A stretch of DNA of 64,000 nt, taken from Undibacterium parvum (GTDB lineage Bacteria; Pseudomonadota; Gammaproteobacteria; Burkholderiales; Burkholderiaceae_D). Where the stretch lies: positions 4,402,001 to 4,466,000 of the forward strand of contig NZ_CP034464.1 of NCBI RefSeq assembly GCF_003955735.1, given 5' to 3'. Positions within the stretch are counted from its first letter, which is position 1, and every line of letters starts with the position of its first letter. Of this stretch, positions 26,533 through 35,354 are shown in pieces. The notes under the pieces are model-generated. The model was not told the DNA's origin. It searched no databases and saw nothing but the letters and a program-made list of their open reading frames with translations. Both the position numbers and the translations under genes were made by a program.

Positions 26533-29500
26533 GCTGCATCCTGGTCATCGTTGCTAGTACTGAGGTAGGCGTCTATCGCGGTGATGCCCAGCGCGCTTTG
26601 CATCCATGCGGCTAAAGCACCGTATAGTGTCAGCGAGCAAGACTCATAATCTGGCTCGCTGCTGAGCGCTGCGTAGTCTGGCCATAGTCTGGCCAAGCTG
26701 GCCTCTTCGACTTCGCCGCGTAGTTGATAACCACCCTCGTACACTTGCTGAGGATTGCCTGCCTGTGCCAGAGCCAGACCGGTTTTACAGGCACTAGGTA
26801 AGGGTCTATCCATGCCAGCGCGCCAGCAGGCGAGCAAAGTGTGCAGGGTCTCGATTGCTTCAGCTTGGGCTAAAGGTTGCATGCTGATGATGGCATCGCG
26901 TGCTAATAAGAAACCCATCACCGGGCGTCCTAATGCTGCCGCTGCCAATTGACTGAGCCAGGCGTCTATCAATTTCTCGCCGCGCAATTCGCCTTTTTTA
27001 TTCGTGATCTTGCTGGAAATCTGGGTCAGGCTGACCACTTCGCCATTTTGCCCAGCAGTACTGCTGTGCATGCGCTCCAGCCAGCCGTCTAACTGTATCT
27101 CATCGATGATCAGATTGATCGCAACTTTCTCGGCTGGGTAAGGGTATTGCTGGCACAGCTCTAACCAGGCAGTGCGTACTGGCGTCAATGCATTCACCAA
27201 CTGGTTTTGCCATTGGCTACCGATTAGTCCTACCGGCAATACGCCTTCGCGCCCCAGCTTGGCGGCACGTTTACTGAGCGTGTCGGCCACTTCGGCGATC
27301 GCTTCTGGCTTGCCTAAGTCGTCTAATAGACTATCGGCACGCGCATATTCTTCTAGCGCATTCAGGCCGAAAGGTTCTTCATCCTCGCCCAGGGTTTGCT
27401 CATCATTGAACATCACCCCCAGTCGCTGCCGGAAAAAATATTTCGCCGGTTGCTTGATAAAGCGCGCCAACTCACTGAGCTTGAGGCGATACCCCTTATC
27501 GACTTCAAATGCGGCTAATGTCTCGCCGCTCAATGTGGCATCGGGCGCGATGGGCTGACCTAAAGTGATCTCATGATGAGCATTGCGCCATTCTCTGGCG
27601 TAGGTGGTCAAGCCAGCTTGCTCAAAGTAGCGCCGGCTAAATGCCTGCAGCGCATGCTGGGTCGTCATTTGTTCGAGCTCGCAATCCCAGGCTGCCTTGA
27701 GGTAATCACGCAATTGCGCCACCAGCACCGAGGCCGGCTGTTCACTATTGTCACGAATATTTTTTCCTACCCAAGAGATATACAGAGTGTCGCGTGCGGC
27801 TAGCAGCGCCTCTAGCATCAGATACCTGTCATCGTGGCGGCGCGAACGGTCACCCGGGCGCGCCATGCCAGCTTGTGCCAGTAAATCAAAATCAAGATGC
27901 TGGCTGCGACGCGGATAATCGCCATCATTCATGCCTAGCAAACACACCACTTTAAACGGCACCGCGCGCATCGGCATGAGTGTGCAAAAAGTCACGCCGC
28001 CGGAGACGAACTGATGGTCTACACTAGGCTGGTCGAGCGCGCTTAGCCAAGCTTCGCGCATAACGCTCAGGCTAATGCTTTCCTCAAAACCAGCGCTGCG
28101 GCATGCCTCTAACCATTGCTGTAGCGTGTCTTCTAATTGGCCCAAAGTGAGGCGATCAGCTTCAGCGAGTTGGCTACCTTCAGTCACAAAGAAAGCGCGT
28201 AACAGCGCACGCGCACGTTGCCCCCAGAGCTCGGGAGTGGCGGACTGCGCCAACACTGCCCGCCAATGGATCAAACTCTCGATAAACTGCGCCAGCGATC
28301 CCGCTAGAGAGGCATCGAGGCCGCCGATTTCGGCGTAGGGCTGTATCCCGGCGTAACTTTCTGCATTGCCACTGGCGTAACCGAGCAACATACGGCGTAT
28401 GCCAAAGATCCAGGCATTTTGCTCGCCAGTGGCACCTAACCCCAAGCCTTCGCGGTGGCTTTGATCCAGGCCCCAGCGTATCTCGGCGCCGGCGATCCAC
28501 AGGCTCAGTTGCGGCAAGTCTTCTGGCCTCACGCCAAATCGGGTTGCCAGTGCCGCGACATCCAATAGATCACGCACCTCACTCTGGCGGCAACGCTGCT
28601 GCGGCAAGCGCAGTAAATAATCGAGTGCCAGCAATAGCGGGTTGACGCTACGGTCTTTGACGTCGGCGATGGTGTAGGGGATATGACGGGCATCGCGTTG
28701 CGGGTATTGCCCGAACACGGCGCGGATGGCAGCTGAGAATACCTCGATATCGGGCACCATCACCACGATGTCCCTCGGTCTCAGGGCTGTTTTTTGTTCG
28801 GCTAGCATGCTCAATAATTGATCATGCAAAATTTCGACCTCGCGCTGCGTGCTGTGCGCAACATGGAAAACGATAGACCTATCGTCGGCATTAAAGCCGG
28901 GGTGAGGGTGCTCGTTGAGCGGCAGCATATCGCGCACCGAGGCCTGCAAGCCGGCTAATAAAGTAGAGCCTTGCTCTTCGGTAAACAGATCAATGCGCAA
29001 GCTGCTGAAATTTTCTTGGGTGGCCTTGGCATTGTCGAATTCATCCAGCAAGCGCACAAAATCGCGCCCCATGCGGCCCCATCCCGCCAGCAGAGGATGG
29101 CTGTATGCATGCAACTGATCTAAGGGGATCGTTGATAGGTCCAAGCCTTTGCGTGCTTGCTGGCGCTTGTGCTGGGCCTTGAGCAGTTCGCGTCCTTCTA
29201 TGATGTCGCCCCAATAAAACTGGCAAGGATTGGGTACTGCCAAGATCACCTGAGTATGCTTTGCCAAGGCTGCTAGCGCCTCCAGAGTTTGCTGCGGCAT
29301 CGCCGAAATCCCAAATAACACCACCCGCCGTGGTAGCTTGCTGACGGGCAGTTGGCCGCTTGCCACTTGCTCAAGAAAACGCTGGTGTACCGTCACCCGT
29401 CCCAGAGCATCGGCTGCATCGTCGCTATTGTTGACAACGTCAGTCAGAATGGCACGCCACAGTTGCGCCTGCCAGCGCTGATCAGGCAATAAAGCTTTTA

Positions 29501-30017
29501 CCTCTCCACTGGCGTTGCGCAAAACATCGCGCCCCTCGGCCCAGTCATTGAGCCAATCGGCGCGGTACACCTGATATTGATCGAGTAAATCGGCCAGACG
29601 TTCGGCCAATTGCAGGCGACGCTCGGGATTGCCGTCAGCTAGAAAGTGCCTGAGCGGTAAAAAATCATCTTGCTCCAGCAACTCAGGAATCAGGCGCATC
29701 AAACGCCAGGTCAGCGGTGCTTTATCTAAGGCGGATCGGCTGGGCACCTGATCGCGCCCTAACATAGCTCGATACACGCCCCACAAAAATCTCCCTGGCA
29801 AATCGATGCGGGTGGCAGCGCAGACGCCCAATTCTTCCGCCACGGCGATTTTCAGCCACTCGGCAATCCCGTTCGATTGCACCAAAAATAGCGCCTGCTC
29901 CAATGGCGCCAGTGGATGAAGCCGCAACCAGGCAAACACCGCGGCACGCAATTGTTCGAGCTGATTGCCATGCAGAATAATCAGACCAGGCGTGATAGTA
30001 GAAATTGGGACAGACAT
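26529..30017 (-). CDS. recC: Exodeoxyribonuclease V gamma chain RecC
   Basis: 1162 residues. The N-terminal helicase-like domain starts LIILHGNQLEQLRAAVFAWL and continues LVQSNGIAEWLKIAVAEELGV, typical of RecC, in which the ATP-binding residues are lost. The middle block VPDIEVFSAAIRAVFGQYP and LGMNDGDYPRRSQHLDFDL, and the C-terminal dead-nuclease region, follow the family order. RecC recognises Chi and holds the complex together. It is the first gene of the recCBD operon; the ATG at 30017 follows an intergenic region that leads to the IS element. Confidence 0.94.
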   Translation of the reverse strand: MSVPISTITPGLIILHGNQLEQLRAAVFAWLRLHPLAPLEQALFLVQSNGIAEWLKIAVAEELGVCAATRIDLPGRFLWGVYRAMLGRDQVPSRSALDKAPLTWRLMRLIPELLEQDDFLPLRHFLADGNPERRLQLAERLADLLDQYQVYRADWLNDWAEGRDVLRNASGEVKALLPDQRWQAQLWRAILTDVVNNSDDAADALGRVTVHQRFLEQVASGQLPVSKLPRRVVLFGISAMPQQTLEALAALAKHTQVILAVPNPCQFYWGDIIEGRELLKAQHKRQQARKGLDLSTIPLDQLHAYSHPLLAGWGRMGRDFVRLLDEFDNAKATQENFSSLRIDLFTEEQGSTLLAGLQASVRDMLPLNEHPHPGFNADDRSIVFHVAHSTQREVEILHDQLLSMLAEQKTALRPRDIVVMVPDIEVFSAAIRAVFGQYPQRDARHIPYTIADVKDRSVNPLLLALDYLLRLPQQRCRQSEVRDLLDVAALATRFGVRPEDLPQLSLWIAGAEIRWGLDQSHREGLGLGATGEQNAWIFGIRRMLLGYASGNAESYAGIQPYAEIGGLDASLAGSLAQFIESLIHWRAVLAQSATPELWGQRARALLRAFFVTEGSQLAEADRLTLGQLEDTLQQWLEACRSAGFEESISLSVMREAWLSALDQPSVDHQFVSGGVTFCTLMPMRAVPFKVVCLLGMNDGDYPRRSQHLDFDLLAQAGMARPGDRSRRHDDRYLMLEALLAARDTLYISWVGKNIRDNSEQPASVLVAQLRDYLKAAWDCELEQMTTQHALQAFSRRYFEQAGLTTYAREWRNAHHEITLGQPIAPDATLSGETLAAFEVDKGYRLKLSELARFIKQPAKYFFRQRLGVMFNDEQTLGEDEEPFGLNALEEYARADSLLDDLGKPEAIAEVADTLSKRAAKLGREGVLPVGLIGSQWQNQLVNALTPVRTAWLELCQQYPYPAEKVAINLIIDEIQLDGWLERMHSSTAGQNGEVVSLTQISSKITNKKGELRGEKLIDAWLSQLAAAALGRPVMGFLLARDAIISMQPLAQAEAIETLHTLLACWRAGMDRPLPSACKTGLALAQAGNPQQVYEGGYQLRGEVEEASLARLWPDYAALSSEPDYESCSLTLYGALAAWMQSALGITAIDAYLSTSNDDQDAA

Positions 30018-30230
30018 GAGGCTCGATTCAATAGTGTGGCTAGGAGGGGCAAAGTTTGGGATATTTTTGACTATTTAAATATCCGCCGGAAAATGCAGGG
30101 CGTAGCCTGCGCTACCACCCAAAAGCCAGTATTTTTGTAAGCTGCAATTTTAATCTATAGTCAACAAGTTCTATGCGTAAATATCCAGAATTCACATAAA
30201 TAGGCATCATCAATACGGCATGCCCGCACA

Positions 30231-30247
30231 CGCATACCCCATGCGGC
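30231..30247. repeat. REP-like palindrome, copy 3, left arm (split by the IS)
   Basis: CGCATACCCCATGCGGC is followed by TTAGCGGACAGGCAGGCTGG up to the insertion point. The matching right arm CCCGCATGGAATATGCG lies across the element at 31804-31820. Joined at the shared AAA, the two halves rebuild a palindrome like the perfect copy at 38157-38215. The rest of 30018-30230 has no gene that I can support; it contains a small dyad, GTAGCCTGCGCTAC, near 30098-30111. Confidence 0.75.
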
Positions 30248-30419
30248 TTAGCGGACAGGCAGGCTGGAAATGGAATGAACACCTTCCACCCGGATGAAAG
30301 AGTAACGGCAGTGCAATTGGGCAATAGTGAGAAAAAAAGAAGGATTCTCACAACCCAACGGCATCGATGTGCCAAAGTGGAGCTGTAACACCAAACCACT
30401 TGAGAGAAGGAGAATCCAA

Positions 30420-31502
30420 ATGAATCATACCGTAGACGGCATCGACATTGCCAAGAGCGTATTTCAGTTGCACTGGGTTGATCAGGAAACCGGTGAGATT
30501 TTCAATAAACAGCTCAAACGCGCGAAATTTCTCGACTATTTTGTGAACCTAACATCCTGCCTGATCGGCATGGAAGCCTGTGGTGGTGCGCAGCACTGGG
30601 GCCGCAAATTGACGGCAATGGGGCATCACGTCAAGCTCATGCCAGGTAAAGCGGTCAAGGCTTTTGTGATGGGCAACAAGAATGACGCCGCCGATGCGCG
30701 TGCCATCAGGATGGCCGTACAGCAGCCTGGTATCAAAGCGGTGGCGCTTAAAACAGAAGCACAACAAGCGGTGCTGGCACTGCACCGGATGCGTCAGCAA
30801 CTGATTAAATTTCGCACGATGCAAAGTAATGAACTGCGCGGTTTATTGATGGAATTTGGCGAAGTCATGGCGCTCGGTCGTGCCGCGCTCAATGCGGCTA
30901 TGCCGGGTATTCTGGCGCGCCTCGATGAGCGTTTGCCGGCCTTTCTGATCGAGACACTACGCGAACGCTGGAACATGCTCAGTACCCTCGATCATCAGGT
31001 CGCAGACATTGAGCGACGCTTACAGACCTGGATGAAAGAAGACCAGGCCAGCCAAGACATCGCAGAAATACCCGGTGTGGGCTTAATCACCGCCACCGCG
31101 GTTGTCGCTACCGTGGGTAATGCCAACGTGTTCACCTCGGGACGGCAATTCGCTGCCTGGTTGGGGATCGTTCCCGGGCAAACTGGCACGGGTGGCAAGG
31201 TGCGATTGCTAGGCATCAGCAAGCGCGGCGACAGCTACTTACGCACGCTGCTGATCCACGGTGCCCGATCTGTTCTTGAGCATAGCAAGGAGCCGAGCGC
31301 CTGGTTACAAGGGATCAATCCGCGGCGGCCAAAAAATGTCGTGGTCGTGGCACTGGCGAATAAAATGGCCAGGACAATCTGGGCAATTCTGGCGCACGGA
31401 AAAAAGTATGATCGTGGGCATGTCAGTGTCAAACCGGCCGACTTACCCACCGCGGCGAGCGTTCATGGTCTTGTGATGGACCACGCCCGCCGCCGTGGAT
31501 AA
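30420..31502 (+). CDS. IS110-family DEDD transposase (recombinase)
   Basis: 360 residues. The RuvC-like DEDD domain has D9 (GIDIAKSVFQLHWVD), E52 (IGMEACGG) and D89/D92 (NKNDAADARAI). The C-terminal Transposase_20 domain has the helix-hairpin-helix block EIPGVGLITATAVV and the nucleophile serine region FTSGRQFAAWLGIVPGQTG. The ATG at 30420 has AGGAGA ten bases upstream; an earlier in-frame ATG (30327) is inside the left end and lacks support. The enzyme moves the element by a circular intermediate guided by an RNA from the element itself. No frameshift or stop is seen. Confidence 0.93.
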   Translation: MNHTVDGIDIAKSVFQLHWVDQETGEIFNKQLKRAKFLDYFVNLTSCLIGMEACGGAQHWGRKLTAMGHHVKLMPGKAVKAFVMGNKNDAADARAIRMAVQQPGIKAVALKTEAQQAVLALHRMRQQLIKFRTMQSNELRGLLMEFGEVMALGRAALNAAMPGILARLDERLPAFLIETLRERWNMLSTLDHQVADIERRLQTWMKEDQASQDIAEIPGVGLITATAVVATVGNANVFTSGRQFAAWLGIVPGQTGTGGKVRLLGISKRGDSYLRTLLIHGARSVLEHSKEPSAWLQGINPRRPKNVVVVALANKMARTIWAILAHGKKYDRGHVSVKPADLPTAASVHGLVMDHARRRG

Positions 31503-31610
31503 GTATACGGCATTGCATGACTGAGTTTGAGCTCCAAAAGGAGTCAGTGGTAAGGCAAGACAAAGAAGTTCATAGTTTGCGTAAGGCTATTTTAGTGTGA
31601 TGGCAAATAG

Positions 31611-31750
31611 GTCAGACCGTGATTCACCAAACCTGTATGCGGGTTAGGGCTAACAGCCCGTCCTGGAAATGAGGCGTGAGTCAGCAGATTCCATCGGGGC
31701 CCGCAGGGTATTTACCTGCACTAAGGCCGGATATAAAACTGCAGCTTTAC
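31611..31750 (+). ncRNA. Candidate bridge RNA (seekRNA) of the IS110 element
   Basis: The region folds by eye into two loops. Stem TGATTCAC (31620-31627) with GTGAGTCA (31676-31683, one G-U) closes loop 1. Loop 1 holds ATGCGGGTT (31637-31645), the reverse complement of the right flank AACCCGCAT (31802-31810), and CTGGAAATG (31663-31671), identical to the left junction (30264-30272); a GGGC-TAACA-GCCC hairpin lies between them. Stem GCAG (31684-31687) with CTGC (31739-31742) closes loop 2. Loop 2 holds ATTCCAT (31688-31694), complementary to the left end (30270-30276), and ATATAAA (31731-31737), identical to the right end (31797-31803). Exact RNA ends are not known. Confidence 0.65.
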
Positions 31751-31803
31751 CTATTTAATAAAACATAAAAAATACCTTGGCAAATGGAAGGTGTTCATAT
31801 AAA

Positions 31804-31820
31804 CCCGCATGGAATATGCG
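31804..31820. repeat. REP-like palindrome, copy 3, right arm (split by the IS)
   Basis: CCCGCATGGAATATGCG, the partner of 30231-30247. Between here and the next gene (32008) I see no supported gene. A 67-codon frame at 31809-32012 starts inside the REP arm and lacks a ribosome site. The segment near 31939-31958 (rich in GGCCCGACCCC) resembles the GGGGTC...CTTG repeats at 34933 and 36488 read on the other strand. Confidence 0.7.
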
Positions 31821-32008
31821 CAGTGGCAGGGTGCGAACGGATTCCTTACTGCGCAAATGCAACACATTGACGCGATACGCAAAGATTGCTCTTTACTGAG
31901 CTTGGCATGTTGGTATCGTGGTACCAAATACGCTAGCGCAAGGCCCGACCCCGTTTCTCCAATTGACGAAAGCCACTTAGTCAATTGGCAAGGGCTAGTT
32001 AGAAAGTT

Positions 32009-34612
32009 TTAAGCTTGAACTGGTTTGAGTTTTATAACGAATGCATCCAATACACCAATAAATGTCGTCAAAACATTGGGCTTAACTTCGTATTCCAATT
32101 CACGTCCACGCCGCGAGACCAATCTAGCGAGACAACCAAGCAGACTCCACGGGTATTTTGGGTGGCCGTTTTCCAGTTCCAAATGGATTAGGTTTCCAGC
32201 GGAAAGTGGCCTCAGCGTGGGAAGCCCATCGATGCAAACGAAACCAAGGTTAGTTTCGGAAAAGTTGCACTGGCGATTCATCAAGCTAGGGATCGGTGAT
32301 GAGACCAAAATGTCAAAAATTTCATCAAAGGTTTTCAAGACAACTGTGAAATCAGGATAGACCAGTGGAAAAGAAATAATCTCGATTGGATCCAATTCGA
32401 GATTGGACAGATTTGAGGCCGCCCAATACAGTTGTTCCTGTGAAGCGTTTTTTTGGCGTAGGATTAAAATCTGTTCGTTTGCCCAAGCTTGCAAAACTCC
32501 TGTAGGCGCGACCTTCGTCCCAGAGTCCCTCTTCGCGGACGTCGGTTGGTTTTCGAAATAGCCTAAATATCCTCCTGCGCCACGATTCGTATTGTTGGTC
32601 AATCCTCCGATTGCGTCGGTCGTTAAATACTTTAATCCGTTGTGAGGCGGCAGGTCTATTAGCGCAGCGCACCCAACAATTCGCCCTTCGAATTCAATGC
32701 ACCTTATTCGCTCAAAGTTCTCACAAACGTATTTGGCAGAGGCGTCAACAGGCGAGCCTAGGACGTCGGAAAACGTCATATCGATTATCCACTCTCGGAC
32801 TTTATCCTGCGATCTGAGCGAATTGATGTTTTCGTGTACCTGTCTCTGAGATTCGCCTTCGATTTGAAGTGCAACTGATACGTCAAGACCAACTGTAATT
32901 GCGGCAAGATAGTTTTTTAACGGTACCCGCAGCTCAATCGGCTGCCCCTTATTTATCAGTCGATCCTTTACCGCTTCGATTGGCTCGTCGACTGTAATGC
33001 AAACGCGTGTGGAAAACGCGGCATCAAAGCCGTCGCCTCCACCTTTCGACAATATGGGCCGCAACGTTAGTCCATCGGGGAAATTTAGCTTCGTGACATC
33101 AGATATCCCGTCACTATACAGCCGACTCAAAACAGAAACTTCGGACGCGACCATAAATACCGAATAAAAGCCGATGCCAAATCGCCCTACAGGCTTGAAA
33201 TTTGACGATCTCAAGCCGGGAAATTCAGATTGAACCAGGTCAGAAGCCCAAAATGAAGTACCAAAGTCAAGGAGTGACCCTACCATCGTTCGCTGTGACA
33301 TGCCCACGCCGTCATCCCAGATTTCGATAACCGTTTTGGATTCGGATTTACGCGCAACCTTTATCAGAATTCGCCCGTTGAAATTCGCCGCTATCGCCAT
33401 ACGGGCCCTTATGGCGTCCCGCGCGTTCTGAATAAGCTCTCTGATTACAATTGCAAAATTGTCGCCTTCCCCGTACAGCTGCTTGCCCCCCAAATCGTTT
33501 ACTAATTTTTCCAAATTACCAACGTGAATTTTCGCGGCTGTCGGCGTCCAATCTTGCGTTCTGACAGAACGGCTCAGTTCCAGAGGGGACTCGGCGCCAG
33601 TAACTTTTCGCATCCGAAATTGCGGGCTTTCACCTTCACATTGGGGGCGCGAGGCCAGAAGGTCATTCGATGACTTTATTTCCGAGTCAATTAGGACTAT
33701 CGCGTCGTAAGCAACCCACCACGCTTTCGCATCTTCCGGATGAAATGAACTCATCGACGTGATCAGCAAGCTGCTATTGGACGAATCTGACGTATCAACG
33801 CTTGCCCTACCCAACCAGTTTTGCGCCTTCCAATGGTTTAGGGAAACCCCGCTTTGGCGTGTCAACGAAAATAGAAAATCAGGCGCGCGGCGTTCGTCGA
33901 TATGGGCAGCGTCCGCGCATCTCAATAAACATGCGATCTTGATTGGATCGACGATCCAGCCAATTGGCCATGTTCCAGGTGGATTGAATTGCGGTGGTAA
34001 TTTTCTTTTTACATCTTCAATGCTCCAGTTGTGACTAGCGGCAATTTGTCCAATTAATGAACCGTATCGACTGCGTAGCTCTGGATCTTCGATCAGAAAG
34101 AACGAAAGCATTCCGTTATTGCCCGGCCACTCGCGCACGCCGAGAACTTCTGCTTGCCTGGCATGCAATGACCTCATGGCGGCAAAGTCGCAGGACTTCT
34201 GGATCTGCTCTTGTATTGCGCCATTTCCCTTGCTGATTTCGGCGGCGTACGCGTCTTTCCAAACAACAGTGTCTCTTACGGCAGCTATTCCGCCGTCGTA
34301 AGCTTCGGAACAATGTGCCGCATCGTGTAAAAGAATAGCTCCGCCTAGGACAAATGCCTCCATTGCATTCAGAGGATACGTCGGCCCGGCAATCAAACTC
34401 GCGGTCTCCCACAGCGCGTCTAGGTGCGTAACGTCGTGGATTGTTAGCTCCGGAAATTGAGTCGCGATCCTTGATGTGAGTGCCGAGACGTTGTTGCGGA
34501 AGCGTGAAATCGTGGCACGCAAGATCTCTTTTTTTTGATCGGATTCATGGTCGGGGCCAGCTAGGCCAATACTATTTTTCCAAAGACTGGTGGCTTCGAT
34601 ATAAGGGGTCAT
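32009..34612 (-). CDS. HD-domain plus Hsp90-type ATPase protein, putative conflict/defence gene
   Basis: 867 residues, standing alone. An N-terminal HD hydrolase domain shows HDVTHLD (residues 59-65), LLHDAAH (94-100), MRSLHARQAEVLG and the closing RCADAAHIDERR (D233). A GHKL/Hsp90 ATPase follows: N-box RELIQNARDA (E392, N396), DDGVGM (433-438) and the lid loop VGRFGIGFYSVFMVA (476-489). The last 350 residues are unassigned. HD plus Hsp90-like ATPase pairings are known from predicted bacterial conflict systems; a link to phage defence is inference. AGGA lies seven bases before the ATG. It sits between an IS element and a repeat-rich, AT-rich stretch, consistent with acquisition. Confidence 0.75.
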   Translation of the reverse strand: MTPYIEATSLWKNSIGLAGPDHESDQKKEILRATISRFRNNVSALTSRIATQFPELTIHDVTHLDALWETASLIAGPTYPLNAMEAFVLGGAILLHDAAHCSEAYDGGIAAVRDTVVWKDAYAAEISKGNGAIQEQIQKSCDFAAMRSLHARQAEVLGVREWPGNNGMLSFFLIEDPELRSRYGSLIGQIAASHNWSIEDVKRKLPPQFNPPGTWPIGWIVDPIKIACLLRCADAAHIDERRAPDFLFSLTRQSGVSLNHWKAQNWLGRASVDTSDSSNSSLLITSMSSFHPEDAKAWWVAYDAIVLIDSEIKSSNDLLASRPQCEGESPQFRMRKVTGAESPLELSRSVRTQDWTPTAAKIHVGNLEKLVNDLGGKQLYGEGDNFAIVIRELIQNARDAIRARMAIAANFNGRILIKVARKSESKTVIEIWDDGVGMSQRTMVGSLLDFGTSFWASDLVQSEFPGLRSSNFKPVGRFGIGFYSVFMVASEVSVLSRLYSDGISDVTKLNFPDGLTLRPILSKGGGDGFDAAFSTRVCITVDEPIEAVKDRLINKGQPIELRVPLKNYLAAITVGLDVSVALQIEGESQRQVHENINSLRSQDKVREWIIDMTFSDVLGSPVDASAKYVCENFERIRCIEFEGRIVGCAALIDLPPHNGLKYLTTDAIGGLTNNTNRGAGGYLGYFENQPTSAKRDSGTKVAPTGVLQAWANEQILILRQKNASQEQLYWAASNLSNLELDPIEIISFPLVYPDFTVVLKTFDEIFDILVSSPIPSLMNRQCNFSETNLGFVCIDGLPTLRPLSAGNLIHLELENGHPKYPWSLLGCLARLVSRRGRELEYEVKPNVLTTFIGVLDAFVIKLKPVQA

Positions 34613-35302
34613 GGCTGTGTCCTGAATCTATGTTTGAAATGAAGGTTTTTGGATCTTGCGGCGCAACAACTACTACGTGCCAGTGTTTTTACAGAAGGCT
34701 CGCCGAAACAAAAAATTCACATGCTGACAATAAAAATGGAGTGCCGTCCGACTCATATGCGGGATACCCGAGCAAATCCATTTATGTTGACGTTTGGTCA
34801 GCTATGCTAGTATGTCCTACTTGTTAATTTAATTAACTATTTTAACATGTTTTTGCGAAGAAACTTTATCGTTAAAGATGAGATGAATCTTTTAAAATCA
34901 AATAATTGAATGAGCGGCATCGAATGGGCGGGGTCAAGTCTTGCGATGACAATCAGGTGATCTGATCACAGCGATTGAGCTTGGCGTAAGGTAAATCGTA
35001 GAATAGTAGGCACGGTTTTTGTGCTCGCTCTTTCTAATTTTGTATGATCCGACAGTGACTCAAATTATGATTTAGGTTTGGTAATGTTGCATATCAAGAC
35101 TTGATCCCATTTTTCCATTTTTTTCCAATAGACTAAGGACTTATGTGGGTGTCTTGCAATAATAAGGTTTGGTGTCTGACTAGTCGTTATTATTATCACT
35201 AGCACTAAATTGAAAAATTCCAGACTTCAACAATATTTTTACTCAGGGAAGGCATAAAGAGTCGTGCCTATCTGATAGATAGTCGCAGGTCTTCTGAAAA
35301 AG
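34613..35302. other. AT-rich intergenic region with repeat remnants
   Basis: About 690 bases with no coding frame that I can support. It holds GGGGTCAAGTCTTG at 34930-34943 and a diverged repeat at about 35088-35167, which is shared with 36486-36560. The first word resembles the ends of REP-associated (Y1) transposase elements, as I recall them; no transposase is left. Composition is clearly more AT-rich than the flanking operons. Confidence 0.5.
35088..35167 (+). repeat. Diverged about 75-base repeat, copy A
   Basis: Contains TCAAGACTTGATCCCATTTTT, an ACTAAGGACTTATGTGGGTGTCTT tail and T-runs. The same order of words occurs at 36486-36560 in the same orientation. The two copies flank the Tim44-like gene. 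Confidence 0.6.
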
Positions 35303-35340
35303 AAAAGGCCGGGGCATTTGAATGACCCCGGCCTTTTCTT
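35303..35340 (-). terminator. Rho-independent terminator, bidirectional
   Basis: Perfect 12-base stem AAAAGGCCGGGG (35303-35314) with CCCCGGCCTTTT (35326-35337) and an 11-base loop. It ends the Tim44-like gene, which stops 15 bases away on the minus strand; the T/A tracts on both sides allow function in both directions. Confidence 0.9.
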
Positions 35341-35354
35341 ACGGTTTTAGAGCA

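Larger units (their letters stand above)
30271..31803 (+). mobile_element. IS110-family element (IS1111 type), inserted in a REP palindrome
   Basis: About 1.53 kb. Ends were set by rebuilding the empty site: the left flank ends CTGGAAA (30264-30270) and the right end reads ATATAAA before CCCGCAT (31797-31810), so AAA is shared and one copy belongs to each side. Subterminal inverted repeats are perfect: ATGAACACCTTCCA (30275-30288) and TGGAAGGTGTTCAT (31785-31798). Such 12-17-base subterminal repeats mark the IS1111 subgroup. The element carries one DEDD transposase gene and a noncoding right end of about 280 bases that folds as a bridge RNA candidate. It appears complete. Confidence 0.85.

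Noticed and set aside
20726..30017. recCBD as an acquired defence module
   Set aside because: Full-length subunits with normal overlaps and composition fit the core repair enzyme.
31809..32012. 67-codon frame right of the IS element
   Set aside because: It begins inside the REP arm, has no ribosome site and shows no recognisable family; it is treated as noncoding.
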